Positions 49,340-62,823 of a stretch of 64,000 nt of DNA are shown one piece after another. Both the position numbers and the translations under genes were made by a program. The notes under the pieces are model-generated. The model did not search any database. It was not told the DNA's origin and saw only the letters and a list, made by a program, of their open reading frames with translations. Every line of letters begins with the position of its first letter. The first letter of the stretch is position 1. The DNA lies in assembly GCA_026260175.1 (NCBI GenBank), contig JAKCWW010000631.1:35830-99829 (forward strand). Reading direction: 5' to 3'. This DNA comes from Reticulitermes lucifugus. Lineage: Eukaryota; Arthropoda; Insecta; Blattodea; Rhinotermitidae.

Positions 49340-52060
49340 CTAAGGGTAGGTAGGAACTTATATGGTTGTACCATATCGTAATTTGAAAACAAGTTACAGC
49401 CACCTTCCTAACCCCATGGAATACAAGCTTACTTCATCCTCAGTACTGTCTCGGCCATATACAGCAGACAATGTAATTTAAGATTACATCAAGCATTTAC
49501 ATATCCACTGAGCAGCTATTAACATAAATATTATAATGACAATGGTCACTAATATCTGTATGCAAATACTTGGCTCTATACAGACCGTCTGGTTTGAAAA
49601 CTCCGCAGTAATACGTAAAAAAAAAACACACAAAGAATTTGAAAAGTTTCACCAGTTAAACCTAAAATAAACATTTAAGTGATTATCATGAATGGTGAGG
49701 TATTCTGTGTTTGTGATGAAACCTAACCTCTCTGGTTTATGCCACGTACATAAATTCACTAATAGGTATTATTTGTCAGTCTCGTACTGTTATGTATTTT
49801 AATTCATTTCATTTCTGTAATGAAATCTGCAAAGTAACTTTACACTTGTATCTAGACACTACACCACCAAGGTGCATAACAGTTAGAAAGATGAGCATTA
49901 CATGAAGGAGGTTATTTACTGCATTATTTAAAATTATATACAGATATTGCTGTAAACACATTATTTAAAACAACATTCCTCTCAAGAGATATACAGTAAT
50001 GCTCAATTACATACATTACTTCTTTGTAAATGACGGCAGAAGATAAATAAGTGAAAAATATGTTTAATGATCACCTAAGTAAACACACCATGTCAGAGCT
50101 GTGCTGACGAAGAATTTGATTACTTCCTCAAATGTGCTATGTGAAATTTGCATTCTTATAAAAATGAAATGGCATGCCGACCAGACACGTTTAGTTTAAG
50201 ACTTTTCTTTAAACTAACACACCCTGACCCACTCCACTAACACAAATCTACTTAATTGAAAATCACTCTGCATAATAGGGAAGTTGTGGTTAATAACATA
50301 CCATTTCTTCCACAGAATACATTTATGGGTCTCACTTCATTCCCATATTAAACTGAACGTATTTTCAGCACTGTTTTTCCTGCCTGATTAGTTAATAGGG
50401 TTGTGGTTTCATTTTATGACATGGGCTCATTCTGTAAACTCTGATTTTGTGTAATTTTAATCAGGTACTCATGACCTTGAAGAAATAAATTAATAAATAT
50501 CTTAATATTTGTTTGAGAGATCTTAATAAGAGTTCCTAATGAAAACATATGCAACTTTTAAACTGTCACATACAGGCTGTTAATAAGTTACAAATATGGC
50601 TTCCAAACTGTAACATGGAACACGTATCCTCAGGCTTCATATTTCATTGATTCCCAAACAGGACCACCATCCTTCCTATGCCTTATATCTAATACTTAGG
50701 GGAGAAAAGAAAAACCCTATTTTGTGACTTGCTAGTACCAAAGTTAAACGACAAGACTCTTGTACCCTCTCAGCCTGTATGAGAGGAAGACTAAGCTGCT
50801 GCTAAATCATTAATTAACAAATATATGCAGTTATCTCAGCAAACTCTGACCTCATAAGCTTCAAAGAGAAAAATCTGGGACATACTAGTACACAACTAGG
50901 TCAAATAAACACTGCTTCATAAAACATACAAACTGAAGAAATGCATGAGAATTTATCCCAGTTTCCCATTTGTTTCTGATATGGTACAACCATTTACTGT
51001 GTGAGATGTTGTGATGCTGCCATTTATTTTTTGGGTATGATATTTAAATAAAGTAAAATCCTAACTCTTGATGAGTGAATATTGTTCTCAATTTAAAACA
51101 ACTGTAAAACCGTGCTCTGTAATACCCCTAAAATCTTACATAGATCTTACACTATTAATGCACACTGGAGAAGGGAGGGAATATCCTGTCTCCAAATGTC
51201 AAAAGTGCACCTCATTATATATGCGAAATAATGTAGAACTAGAGTACTGTTCACACTCCAGTACTGTTATTTACATGGTATGCCTGAGAGATATAAATAC
51301 CTAATAACCTGCAAAAGTTTTAAGTTATAAAAATGACTACACCTCGTAACAATGCCTTTCCCTTCATGTGTCACAGCTACTACTAAAATTTGTGTCACGT
51401 GGATTATATAGAATTTAATCAAATCCTAGTTGGTAAAATGTAAATAAAGAAAGCATTCACAAACCTCTTCACAGCTTGAACAGACATGGATAAAGGGCAT
51501 TGGGGAGCTGTGGGTAGTGAATGATGTGCAAAACAGCACAACTCATGCTGCATCATCCCACCCATATTGATGTTTAAAGTCAGAACTAAAAATCACTGCA
51601 AAATAACTGCATCAAGCTGCAGCAGTCTTGAAACAGAATATCTGCCCATAAAAGTCACAAAATGTAAAATTAAACATCAACATGAAACACCAAGGAGGAA
51701 AATAAAACAAGATAACATAACCGAATGCAACACCAAAACATCAAAAACTTGTTGATTTCTTCTTGTTGTGCATTCATGATATGCTGTAGCACACTATCTT
51801 GTCCTAGACATACATGCTCTTACAACTATACATCAAGCCACTTACATTTTCAATGAAGAACCAAACAAAGCTGTGACTCACCTGAGGATTATAGGCAACT
51901 GATGAAGAGGGTGGGAGGAAGGGGGAATAGAGGCCAGAGCTTTATGATGGGAGTAAAAAAGCATGACATTGTCAAGTGAATAATTACAACCATAACTGAA
52001 TGTTAACATTGTAATTATAAAGTTATGTGAAACAAACATCACAGGAACAGGTTATGCTGG

Positions 52061-52090
52061 ACACACACACACGCTCACACACAATCAAAC
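52061..52090. repeat. CA-rich simple repeat
   Basis: A run of acacacacacac interrupted by gct. Confidence 0.8.
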
Positions 52091-53307
52091 AAACACATTA
52101 AAGGCTTCTGACAAAAATATTGTTAAATAAAACACTGGTTAGTTCTGGTACATGACACATGTTGGCCACAAGCACTGCTCTTCAAAACCACAGAACATAC
52201 CTATCTTCCCCCATTTAAATAATTACAGATGTCAGTGAAAAAGTTTAATAAAACATGATAAAAAACACAAACTTGTAATCTATGGCAATGCTTTTCAACC
52301 ACATTGCAGTGGAGAAATAAATGTATCCATCCATTCAAAAACACACGGCCATGCCAATTAACACCTGTCTATGTGATACAGATTTTTTCAGAATCCTCAA
52401 GTTACTGCAGTTTTTCAAATGTGCTATGCATATCATGTAAATATGAAAATGAACTGTACAATAAAAAGGTTGGAAAAGCATAGATCTGTAGAAATGAAAC
52501 TGTCTTTAAAGTTCTATACTGAATCACATTCAAAATCCCTTATAATGGTTAAATTTCATTCAGTATATTTCATTGAGAAACTCCCGCTATATTCATACCA
52601 TATACCATTACTGACTACCCACATACAGTAGTAAAACATGTCTGTGTTCTTTAGTAAGTGGACAGGAGTTCATATAATGGACTTGTTGAGACATTTCTGT
52701 TTCATGCAAATTTAATGAAGAAAATAAGGAAAAATAAGAAGTGTCACATCTCTTGCTACTGACAGTATGGTTGTATATATAACAAAAAAACCCAACTATA
52801 AAAGACTGCAAAAAAAAAAACCAATATGTAACATGAATTATTCACAACTATTTCCCCCGTTTTCTTCTTCAGGGACTTCGAGTAAGAAATGAAGTCTAAA
52901 ACTCAGCCACATATAAAAAGACATGAATTAGTGACCAGAAAAAATAAAAACATTTGGGACATGATGGAAAGATTCAAGGCCCAGACCAGTTCTTTGGACG
53001 CGTTCATACAGTCAGTGTCTCCTAAATGTAAATGGCAGAGGAAAATAAAAAAGACAAACAATTTTTCCCTCACATGGTTATTCCACAAAATACAGGTAAA
53101 TTGTATAATTTCCAATATTCATTCCACCTATTTAAAAATATGGTGGAAATCTGCAAGCAGGCCATCATTCCTATCCCTTTGCAAGTTCCAAGATACTAGC
53201 CCTTCTTCATTTCATTCATACCTCTACAAAAATCTCCAATATTTTTGTCTTACTCCTCACTTCCAATCCAATTTTGTCTTTCATATATTCTCTACCTACA
53301 GAATATA

Positions 53308-53422
53308 CCTATGGCCAGGGCATGACGTTAACCACCCACTCCATCTAGTACCGAGGTTAAAGAAAGAGTAGAGCTATACCTTTACTCCCCGTCTGTGCCT
53401 TCATTGCAGGTTACAGGGTAAA
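53308..53422 (+). mobile_element. SINE fragment, family A
   Basis: Its reverse complement (ccctgtaacctgcaatgaag, then gcacagacggggagtaaagg tatagctctac, then taacgtcatgccctggccat) aligns with the plus strand at 11121-11238 and 56290-56470. Ends are diffuse. Strand is assigned relative to the tRNA-like promoter of the copy at 61874-62186. Confidence 0.6.
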
Positions 53423-53589
53423 CTTTTCACATTACTTTTTACATTCTCTAACTAAGAGACATATACTTTATGCTAAGAAATATACGTCAGAAGTTCATAC
53501 ACAAGCAAAACTAACAATTAATATATCATCTCATGTCACAGAGTAAAAAGTGTGATTTAATATCCTACTGTTTGATTCTGTAATATTTG

Positions 53590-53609
53590 CAAAAAGAAAA
53601 AAAAAAAAA
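53590..53609. repeat. A-rich run
   Basis: A homopolymer run of about 15 A lies just before the hairpin element at 53619. It could be a trace of an insertion tail. Confidence 0.7.
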
Positions 53610-53618
53610 GGTCTTGAA

Positions 53619-53728
53619 GAAATTTACTGACATTTCACAGGGACCTGCTGCCTAAAGCTTTAGAACCTGAAGATGGAAGCTCATGGAGCTAAAGGATAGC
53701 AGGTTCATTTGAAATGTCAGTAAATTTC
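53619..53728. mobile_element. 110-bp inverted-repeat (MITE-like) element
   Basis: Terminal arms gaaatttactgacatttca (53619-53637) and tgaaatgtcagtaaatttc (53710-53728) are perfect 19-base inverted repeats. Pairing continues imperfectly inward through cctgct/agcagg and ctttag/ctaaag. The structure fits a miniature inverted-repeat element. No clear target-site duplication was established. Confidence 0.65.
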
Positions 53729-56289
53729 TAACATAGTACTTGGTGTCACATCCCAGATAATAGTAATCTTCACAGTCATTGCTGTGAATACCTCAAACCT
53801 AACATAAAAGCAAAGCCATATTAATGCCTAACACACTTCAATCAATATCCTGTATATCAAAACATGTTTAGAACAAAACTGTAGCCACTAGCGGCAGAAG
53901 TAATTCCACATATGCCTGTCATTCAGTGTGTTGCGTTTGATACAATGCCTGTCATATACAATAGCACTCATACTGCAAAGGCAGTAAGTTTAACTTTCCC
54001 CTCTTCTATCTGCAACTTCAAATGCATCCTGTTAGACCCAGTAACAACAATTAGCAAAAAATGTTGTCATCCAGTAATATTCATAGGAATCACAGAAAGG
54101 AAAGAGAATTTCACAGAGCTGGGAAAGATCATTTCTGGTTCTTGAATATGGTGGAAGAACATAAATGCAGGTGCTTGAAAACAAAAATTGTTAATTAAAA
54201 TATTTTGACTGCAGACAGATGAAATAAATGGGAAATGACAAAGAGTATGGAACTTATAAAATTCAATCACTCTGTTATATCAGTCACATCAGGCAGGTTA
54301 CGACAGGCTAAATATATGAAACAAAATACCAGTACACAATTTGGGTGTAAAACCTCCTGGAAAGCAACCACATAGAATGATAAGAAGACATGCAGTTAAT
54401 ATTAAATGGAATATTAAGTAAACAGGTTCCCTTGATGGAAATTAGACCGAATTTCCTCCAGACTGTCCAATGGCAGAATTGGAATGTAATGATGTTAAAT
54501 CTTTGTGGCTTACTACAAGCCTTTTGATATGAAATTTTTAGTTAAGTTGTGATAAAGATTTAAGTTTTCTTGTACATGATGTTTTATCCATAGAAAACTA
54601 CTGTTAAGAATTTCTGACACATCAGGCAACTATAACACCAGCCTTGGGTACAACAATGCCTAGAAGAAACAGAATCACTCAATCCATCGTCAAGGGAGTA
54701 GGAAATACAGGAATGCTGGCAAGTGTACAAGAGGAAAAAAACATTCTGCATATAGTAGAGAGAAGTGTGCAATGACTTCCCACTGTAGTGGTCTACAATG
54801 CTGGTAGATCTGGTAAACTTTACACTGGGACTTCAAGCACTTTCAAGCTCTGCAGTTCAACTATGCCATTTGCATTAACTTAAGCCATTGGAGGATAGCA
54901 CATTTATAGCTATGACAGAGGGTATTTTAAGATGAAGTATGATTTTCTTGACACAGGGTAAATGAAGTCCATAACTGTTATATTTCACTGAATGATGATC
55001 CACAAGCTTATAGAAACAGTCACTATTCAGTCCAATGTAATTGGATGTAATGTAATGTAATTGCAATGTTATTAGACTGCATGCCCTAAAACCTGACCAA
55101 CACCTGATGTTTTTAATGGACAATGTGCTATTCCTCTGTGGACAAACAATTTGACATTGTACCTATGATATTGTGTTCCAGCAGCATTCACGAATGACAC
55201 GAATTTGTCACTATAATAATGCAAGCTGCTGGTAACATCTTAATAATCCCAAAACTCTTTACAATAGTACAGAGTCACAGTAATGCCAACCAGTATGTAT
55301 GAAGAATGAGAGATGCAATTTTATACAAGCACTTTTGTAATTGATGTTTAATTTTGTTTGCATTAATAACAGTATGAACTATGTAACAGCCATACACACC
55401 TACACCTACTGATCTTGCTGGTAATGTTCACACATTCTGTCTACTTCCCTTGAGAGTCCTAATGTAGAAGGAAATCATTGTCCATAATTTTAAATGCCCA
55501 TAGCTCTGTACAATACTGGAAATTCTTGTCATTAATTGTGAAAACTGTTATCAGGATATATGATTTCAAAAATGCTCAGAATATACAAAACAATAGTTTT
55601 GACAAAAGTTTTTTGGCATGTTTCACAAGAGAACATACATTACAACTGTTTGAAAACAAAGTGTTCAGGAAAATATTTGGACCTATGACACATGAAGTGA
55701 GCAATTTATTATATCACAGAAAAAGGGCTTTGTTATTCATACAGGTCACACAATACACACAATACTGTTGGGATAGTAAAATCTAGGAGGTTACACTGTA
55801 CTGGGTATGTGACTAGGTAGGTACATATACAAAATTTTAGTGTAGAAACGTCTAGGACAATCTTCATTTGGAAGACCAACAAGATGGAAGAACAACATTA
55901 GGATGAACATTTGGCAGATAGGTTGTAAGAATGAGAGGTGGATAAAACTGGTTCAGAATTGTGTCCAACAGCAAGCAGTGGTATTAGCAATGTTGAACCT
56001 TCAGACTGGTCAGTTAGACTGCACATGGTTCTTATAAATAACTATATGTTATGTCATATGATTTTGTAGAGTTATGGTACTTAAAACATTTTAATTTCTA
56101 AACTGCAGTGGCCATGTGATTTAAAGTGTGAACAGTATTAAGCTAAGCAAATGTTGCAACTGAGAGTTCAAATTCCAATGACAGCATGGATGTCCAAGTG
56201 CACCTTTCATCACAACTTACTCTGCCGTATGTCTTCCAAAAACCGATTTTAGTGGTTAAGGTGACATAAATAAAGTTGTCCTTGTGCTT

Positions 56290-56560
56290 AATCAAGTACT
56301 ACGTCATGAAGACATATGACGGAGTGGAGGTATAGCTCCACATATCCTGAACCCCAGCATTAGAAGGAGGAGACTAGTCAACTTCAAGCCCCACCCACTT
56401 TACCTCTGGGAAACAGTACCCAGTAACCTTGGGATAAGAGGCTAACAGATCCCAGATCCAGTCTGGTTGCTGCAGACAAGACAGAAACCTCAGCCCCAGT
56501 TGGAAACTGACCCTGATCATCCAGCTGGTAGCCTGGGCAAAATACTCACTGAGCTGTCCT
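56290..56560 (-). mobile_element. SINE copy, family A, diverged
   Basis: The plus strand reads cgtcatgaagacatatgacg, then gagtggaggtatagctccac, then tttacctctgggaaacagta cccagtaacc. It shares ordered blocks with the copies at 53308-53422 (atgaag, gacgg, aggtatagctc, tagaaggag) and, in its second half, with the layout of 61874-62186 (ctttac, gggaaa, gaggct). Ends are uncertain. Confidence 0.5.
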
Positions 56561-57185
56561 GTTTGGTATATGGTGCTCCAAAGAAAAGAATTTAATGCTT
56601 GGCATCCTGTTGTCTTTTGCAATAATTAAAGAAGTCTTGGTCTTCTATTCAGTTCCCTACTTTCACATGTCCCTTAACACACAAACCTTGTGTACAGTTT
56701 GGTGCACCTCTTTCACATATACATGAAAGAAATATGCCACAGTATGTATTAACACCTACACATTGTCTCTTCTAATCTGAAGGGTTTGTACCTTAAAAGA
56801 GGACAGTCCTTTAAAAGAAAATGTTACACCTCCTAATATCTGCATGCAATTGTTCATGTTAATGGTTCTGTTAATTTTAGAGTTATAAACTGTAAAGAAG
56901 TTTTTCTTATTACATTTATAATATCAGGCTACTCATATACATCACCTATATACCTTTCATTCCCATGTGCTTGTTCATTCACTTATTACAATTACTGTAA
57001 ACATGGAACAAAGAAAACGTGTTTGTGTTTTACAACCACTGCAGCCACAGTGTTAAATGAGGAAGTGTGATGCAAGATCTCGTCAAGGTTCTATTCAGGA
57101 GGATTAAAAATCGTCCCATCACCATCCCAATAACTTTGTAGATTCATAGGTCTTTGCTTTGCCTTCCCTAAAGAACTGCCTCCAC

Positions 57186-57202
57186 TTTTTTTTTTTTTTT
57201 TT
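57186..57202. repeat. Poly-T run
   Basis: An unbroken run of 17 T on the plus strand. Confidence 0.9.
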
Positions 57203-59929
57203 GCACTATTACGATCAGAACACTGTGACATGAAGGAATATACAAACAATGCAGCAATAAAGAAAAACACACAAAATTTTGTGCCCACTTTGCCACAAAC
57301 AGTCTAAACTACCTTCAACACAACAGTAAGATTTTCATAACTATTTCACCATTTCTAACTCTCCCTGACAAAAATCAAAACATTCAACAGCATGAAACAG
57401 ACCATGTCATTGCACACTTTAAAGGTTTACTCCCATCACTCTAACCTACAAAAGTTTAATTTGATTCATCTTACATACTTCCCTACAATGCAGTCCAATG
57501 TTATCTAATTCTGAAAGGAAAGATTAACAAAAATTTCAGAAACATACCTTAGGGAAATGTATGTTAACCTAAAATTAAATAAAACATGCACCAAACAGGA
57601 GTACCTTCCAGTAAATCCAAGGATCTCACAAATAATTTGACCACTTATTTATCCCTTTAAACACTTCAAAAATCATCCTGCTTGTCTTTTCTTACTATCT
57701 CAAGCACTTTCTGTAGGATATTGCTTCGGTTTTTAAAGGTTACTGATTGGTCCATTTGATAGCCATCATTTTATTATTTCCATTAGACTATATCATTCTT
57801 TGCCACAACATTTCACAACTATCCAGTTGAGTGACACTTCGCAGAATGTGTCAACAGGCATTCACATACCTCAAGAATATTTCGGAGGTACAGAAGTATT
57901 TTACAACTAGTTGTGTTTATTTTTAGATGCGTTCGCATAACTGCAAAAAGCGCATGTTTGCTTCGTCATGTCCACCTGTCTCTCTGCCTGCCCATATATC
58001 AGCACAGCTCCCACTGGACAAATTTCCCTGAAATTTGATACTGGGGACTTCCATGACAATTTGTTGGGAAACTCCAAAATTGGTTAAAATTGGACAAAAT
58101 ATTGGGCGCTTTACGTGACAACCTAAGCATGTTTTATTGTTGCCGGCAACATAAATTCACCATAAAAGGATTTTTGTGCAACACCCAATATTGTTATATT
58201 GTTAACAGTGACATGTACCTCAACAATACACAGAATGTACTGTTGTGTTTCCATTGCAACAACAGTTATGCAAACATGTCACAATGTTCTGTTTACATAC
58301 ATTGCCTGTCTTGCTAAATCTCTTTATTGGCCTAGGTTTGGAATGTAACAGCTCTAAGAAAGAGATTAATTTAACTTAACCTTGTGCAGCCCGAAACAGG
58401 AAGTCATTCTGTAGTGTTTAAGTTCATGTTGACAGCGACCATCATGCATTCAGGATGAAGTATTATTTTATTCACATCAGGAATCAATTTACTCTTGAAT
58501 CATGTGATGTGATGTAATGTGGCTTTGGGTAATTTCGTTATGGGGATTCAAATTCTTAAGAGAAAAAATCAGTACTAGGAAGTTAACTTTCTTGTTATGT
58601 TGCATAGTTCATATGATGGACTTAAGAACGGTGGTTATCAAACTGTATTCCTGTGACTGACCAGGCATGACCATACTCCAGGAAATGTCTTAGTACATTA
58701 GCAATAAATCAATATCAATATTCCCATTAAAAAATTAATATTAAATTTAGTTCAGTATAATGACCAAACTGAATATACAATTCCCCACACTTTTCACCTT
58801 TGGAGGGAAAAAGATCCTGTACCTGAAACGTTGTGTTCTGTTCAGAATACTAAGACAATAAACAAAGTCCAGAAATGCAGTAACACCAATTAAAAGATAC
58901 CATCCCTAGACTTACTTTGAATTAAAGAAAGCAACTTCATCATAACAACTTGGTGCAGTTGTGTAGACGCATTAGAAGAAAAATGAAAAAATAATGTAAA
59001 CTCAATGCCTTTATTGGTTTTCCTATACTTTCTACTTTATTTTCATTCCACTTTCCACATAATCCTAGATTTGTTAAAAGTAGTGTGCAGTCAAGAAGTT
59101 AAACATTTTAGATACAATATCTGCTACAGACCTTATTAATGAACATCTTTATCAAAGATGAACGCTAATTCTTATGGGATTTCAATAACGAACTGTATTT
59201 TAAAGCTACAAATGCATTACGTATAGCACAAACAATGAAATTTTTATGCTTTTATTCAGCCCGTCTGAAATAAATCCAAAGATTACCTGCAGTAAACAAT
59301 GTATAATCTTTTGGTTTCAACATTTTACCAGTTTACAGTTGCTTACAGTGATGGGCACAATTTAAATCACACAATTTTGTTTTTAATATTCATATTCTTT
59401 GATGATTTGTTACTTTAAGAAATGAATGCAGATATGTGGCACATTTGTTACTTACAATGTTTCAGACTGTCAATATCAGCAACACATAGGGCAAAGATGA
59501 GGGCTGCTTGATGCCATAGGTGTGAATACCATAGCATGATGGTTATATACTAAGAACACTAAGCACAATACTCTTCAAGCAAAGCCAAGCACCAGTAACC
59601 CACCACCATCAGGGGCACAGGAACAAACTCAATATTCTGTATGACTTATTAAGGTGGCTCTTCCCCAGTACCAATCAGCAATATGGTGTCCAAGACAGAC
59701 AGCATTAAAGAATACCTCACACAAGAAAGTGAAGCTTTTAAGAGCAGTCATCAAATTATAAAGTATAGTAAATTATAAAGTTTCTTATTGGTCACTATTA
59801 ATACATTTATGAAATCAACAAATTTTAGATGTTGATAGAGCACTATATATATAAACACACAAAATGGGACTGAAAGTTGTTCAGATTATACAGAGCCAAA
59901 TGGCAAAATAATCAGTGAAAATTAAATTG

Positions 59930-60106
59930 AGAAGGACTTAGACGGAAGCAGCTGTAGCCCAATTTGAGGTACTAATCCAGGAATTACCTGGAGGGATTGA
60001 AGAAAACCACGAAAAACTTCAGGAAGGGCAGCCATCTTGGAGTCGAGATTTGAACCCAGGACATCCAGAATATGCAGCAGGAGTACTAACCACTCGACCA
60101 CAACAT
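59930..60106 (-). mobile_element. tRNA-derived SINE, family B
   Basis: On the minus strand, starting about 60104, the sequence reads gttgtggtcgagtggttagt and, about 45 bases on, gggttcaaatctcgactcc. These are good A-box-like and B-box-like elements of RNA polymerase III promoters, as in tRNA-derived SINEs. The body continues tttttcgtggttttcttcaa tccctccagg, resembling a core common in arthropod SINEs (from memory). It is too diverged to fold as a functional tRNA. Confidence 0.7.
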
Positions 60107-61409
60107 TCAGTAGGTCCAGCATTCTAAATATGTTTAGCACTACATAAAATATAAGTTTAAACAGCTAATAAGTTATGAATAAGTTAGCAGATTCCTTAAT
60201 AATATGAGGTTACTCTACAAATTTTCACACAAGAGCCACCTTAACATTCACCACATGCCTTCGTGACACAACTCTCATTCCCTCTCTCACAGCCATATTT
60301 CACACACATGAAAGCCATGCAGCTGATGGAGCACTTCTGTATGCCTGCAAAGTGTATGTGTGCAAGCTGCCAGGATTAAACTAATGAGGTTACAAGGAAA
60401 CTGGTTGCTTATCGTATTGTCCTTTCTGTTACAGGTGACAGAAGACTGACAACTGCCCGACAACAAAACATGAGCAAGGTGTCATGTCAGGATTGGTTTT
60501 ATGGCTTGTCAAAGGCTTTCTCTGACCTCAGGAACTTCATGCACCAACATTTTTCTTGGTATTGTGTTTTCACATTCTACTGGCCACTAAGAGGTGTCCT
60601 TTAAATGACCTGTATGGCAAACAGGTCTTTAAGGGGAATAAATGGCTTATGTGACACAACCTTTCTTCTAATTCACAAGTCATGACAAATACACTGTATA
60701 CAACCTGACACATTACCTTTATGCGTTATGTTATACTTTCTTAACATTCTGGTTTTGTGGGATATCAGACCAAATGAGTATACTTGCTAGGTTGGAGTCA
60801 CACTGTATCACCACTTACAAATTGTGTGTTATGCACAGCCTCCTGTGTGCCTGCAGCAGTATGTGCCTATCTCCCTTAACTAACTATACAACCAACACCA
60901 TGGAGCAGAATCATTCTTGAGAAGCCAAAAGTTCCTCAGCTAGTTAAGAAGTTCTCTGTACTTCACAGAATCTGGAGGTCCTTTACTGTATTCACACTGC
61001 CACCCATCCCTATCCTGAGCCAGATCAATCCAGTCCGCGCTCTCCCACGTGACATACTGAAGATTTATTTTATACTATCCCATATCTACGCCTAGGCATT
61101 CAAAGTGTTCTCTTTCCTTCAACTATCTTCATCAAAAGCCTGTATGCATTTCTCTTCTCCCCTGTATGTGCCACAACATTGTTGAACATAAGTACATGAC
61201 TTTATAACAGTTATTCATTCTGCATTATCCTTCCCTCAGAAATAAATATGGATAACACTTTTAATAAGTATTCATTAATAACTTTATGCCAATGAACCTT
61301 GTAAGAAAACAGAGAATGCCACAAAATCTAGAACACAACATGTAATACATTTTTACTGTGTAAACCAATTTTATCAAATAATACAACCAACAAAGTACAC
61401 ATTCATGTA

Positions 61410-62215
61410 TGACAAAAGTATTTAATACCTCCTACATGTTTCTGCCTTCTCAGCCATCTTCATGAATACCACTTAATACTAAAAGAAGATCTTCAAGACT
61501 ATTACATCTTTTGATTACAATGAAAGCAACAACTAAACAAAATACATATAATGTATTTTGATGCAACTAAAAGAAAGAAAATAGTTAAATGAGTAAAACA
61601 GTAAAAACACCTTCACATGTGAATTGGGGGACGTGTCATTGTTTAACATTTGCAGTATGTCACAGATGTTAAATAAAAATACATTTAAAGGAACACATAA
61701 TTCACATGTGAAGGTGTTTTTACTACTTCACTGTTTTAGCTGCATCAGGATACATTATGTTTATTTCTTTTACTTATTGCTTTTATTGTAATCAAAATAC
61801 ATAATAGTCTTCAGGGCCTTCTTACAGTATTAAATGGTATCCCTGAAGATGGCTGAGGTGGTAAAAACATGTTAAAAAAGGTAAAGGTAAAGCAATCCCT
61901 GTACTGGCCTCGACAGTCCCTGAGGGTTCCAGGAGGTTAATGCTACCACATTTCAAGACAATCAGCACATGAAGGTGGTAAGGTTTTGAGCCCTACGCAC
62001 CGGCCGCCTTTACTCTCCAGGAAATATTCCTGATACTAATTTCTGTTAGAGGCTGTGTTGACCCCAAGGCCATAGTGCAGCCAGAAAGATTATTTTAATG
62101 AAAAATTCCAATGACACCATCAGGAATCAAACCCGCGACCTTCCGACTTATAGCACAGTACCTCAACCAACTGCACCACCGCGGTCAAAACATGTTGTAG
62201 ATAAATAAATTTTTG
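61410..62215. mobile_element. Foldback element with ~200-bp inverted arms, interrupted by a SINE
   Basis: The left arm (about 61410-61640) and right arm (about 61690-61873, resuming 62187-62215) are imperfect inverted repeats. Examples are ctcagccatcttcatgaata and the reverse of tatccctgaagatggctgag, tgattacaatgaaagcaa and ttgcttttattgtaatca, and the innermost aaaacaccttcacatgtgaa facing ttcacatgtgaaggtgtttt. The loop is about 60 bases. Similarity of the arms resumes right after the SINE (gttgtagataaataaattt against the left end), so the SINE inserted into the right arm. No transposase frame is present, so it is non-autonomous. Confidence 0.75.
61874..62186 (-). mobile_element. Full-length tRNA-derived SINE, family A, nested in the foldback element
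   Basis: On the minus strand from 62186 the head reads gaccgcggtggtgcagttgg, with a B-box-like gcgggtttgattcctgatgg about 45 bases on, which is a tRNA-derived pol III promoter. The body matches 14448-14675, and the 3' end is a short ctttacctttacctttttt tail. Identical 10-base repeats aaaacatgtt flank it at 61864-61873 and 62187-62196, a clear target-site duplication. This is the reference copy for family A in the window. Confidence 0.85.
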
Positions 62216-62803
62216 ATCCTAGAACACATGTCCACGTCTCTATAAGTCATTGCTTTCTGTGGGCCCTATCTGGAAGCTTGCATGTGTGGCTGTCTACTGA
62301 ATGGAAAATATGGATTTCATTTCCACCAATGTAGTTGGAACACTTTCACAACATTAATATCAACATATGTTGTGACAGTTATCTGCCAAAGAAACTCATT
62401 TTGTTAATAATTAACTATTCCAAGCCCAGCACCGCCTGCTGTAACATTAAAAAGTCTCTGCATTCTCCCCACACAATGTATTGATGTTCCATAGGATTCT
62501 CACAACACCCACCAATTATTTCTCTAAATAGCACACTTTGGTATTCACAATGCAGAAACGTTTGTTCTCAGTGAGGTAAAAACTTAAATTTTATACATAA
62601 CTTAGAAGAACTTACAGGTGTAATACACATGTGGCAACACAAATTGTAAATGCAAAGAATTGAGAAGGACTGAGACTTCTGACAACAAACAGACCCACCA
62701 TCTTCTCAGAGATGACACTCCAGGAACACCAAGACAGTGACTGTCAAAACACAAACTAAAATCTGGTCACGAGCTCTAGTGGTGCCATGATGCAAAGACA
62801 AAT

Positions 62804-62823
62804 TGACTGACTGACTGACTGAC
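62804..62823. repeat. (GACT)n microsatellite
   Basis: Five tandem units of gact. Confidence 0.9.

Noticed and set aside
51877-51960. 17-nt exon after a fine pyrimidine tract with donor CAG/GTGAGTC on minus
   Set aside because: Its length shifts phase and cannot end in phase 1. It is probably a chance pairing of sites.
52889-53371. 160-codon plus-strand frame
   Set aside because: It runs into a SINE copy and has random-looking, Lys/Ser/Phe-rich AT-biased composition.
57091-57288. Small secreted-protein-like frame (hydrophobic start, then Lys run) on minus
   Set aside because: The apparent Met is a GTG, a stop lies just upstream, and the Lys run is made by a poly-T tract. No sign of a gene.
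57549-57569. 21-nt microexon (GTTAACATACATTTCCCTAAG) on minus
   Set aside because: Splice sites look fair but in phase 1 it has a stop at once. Only phase 0 or 2 is open, which does not fit the gene.
57870-57950. Possible exon on minus between an acceptor-like tttttgcag and donor GAG/GTATGTG
   Set aside because: Open in one phase but phase 0 at the donor, so it does not join the phase-1 gene. The sequence looks like repeat-derived DNA.
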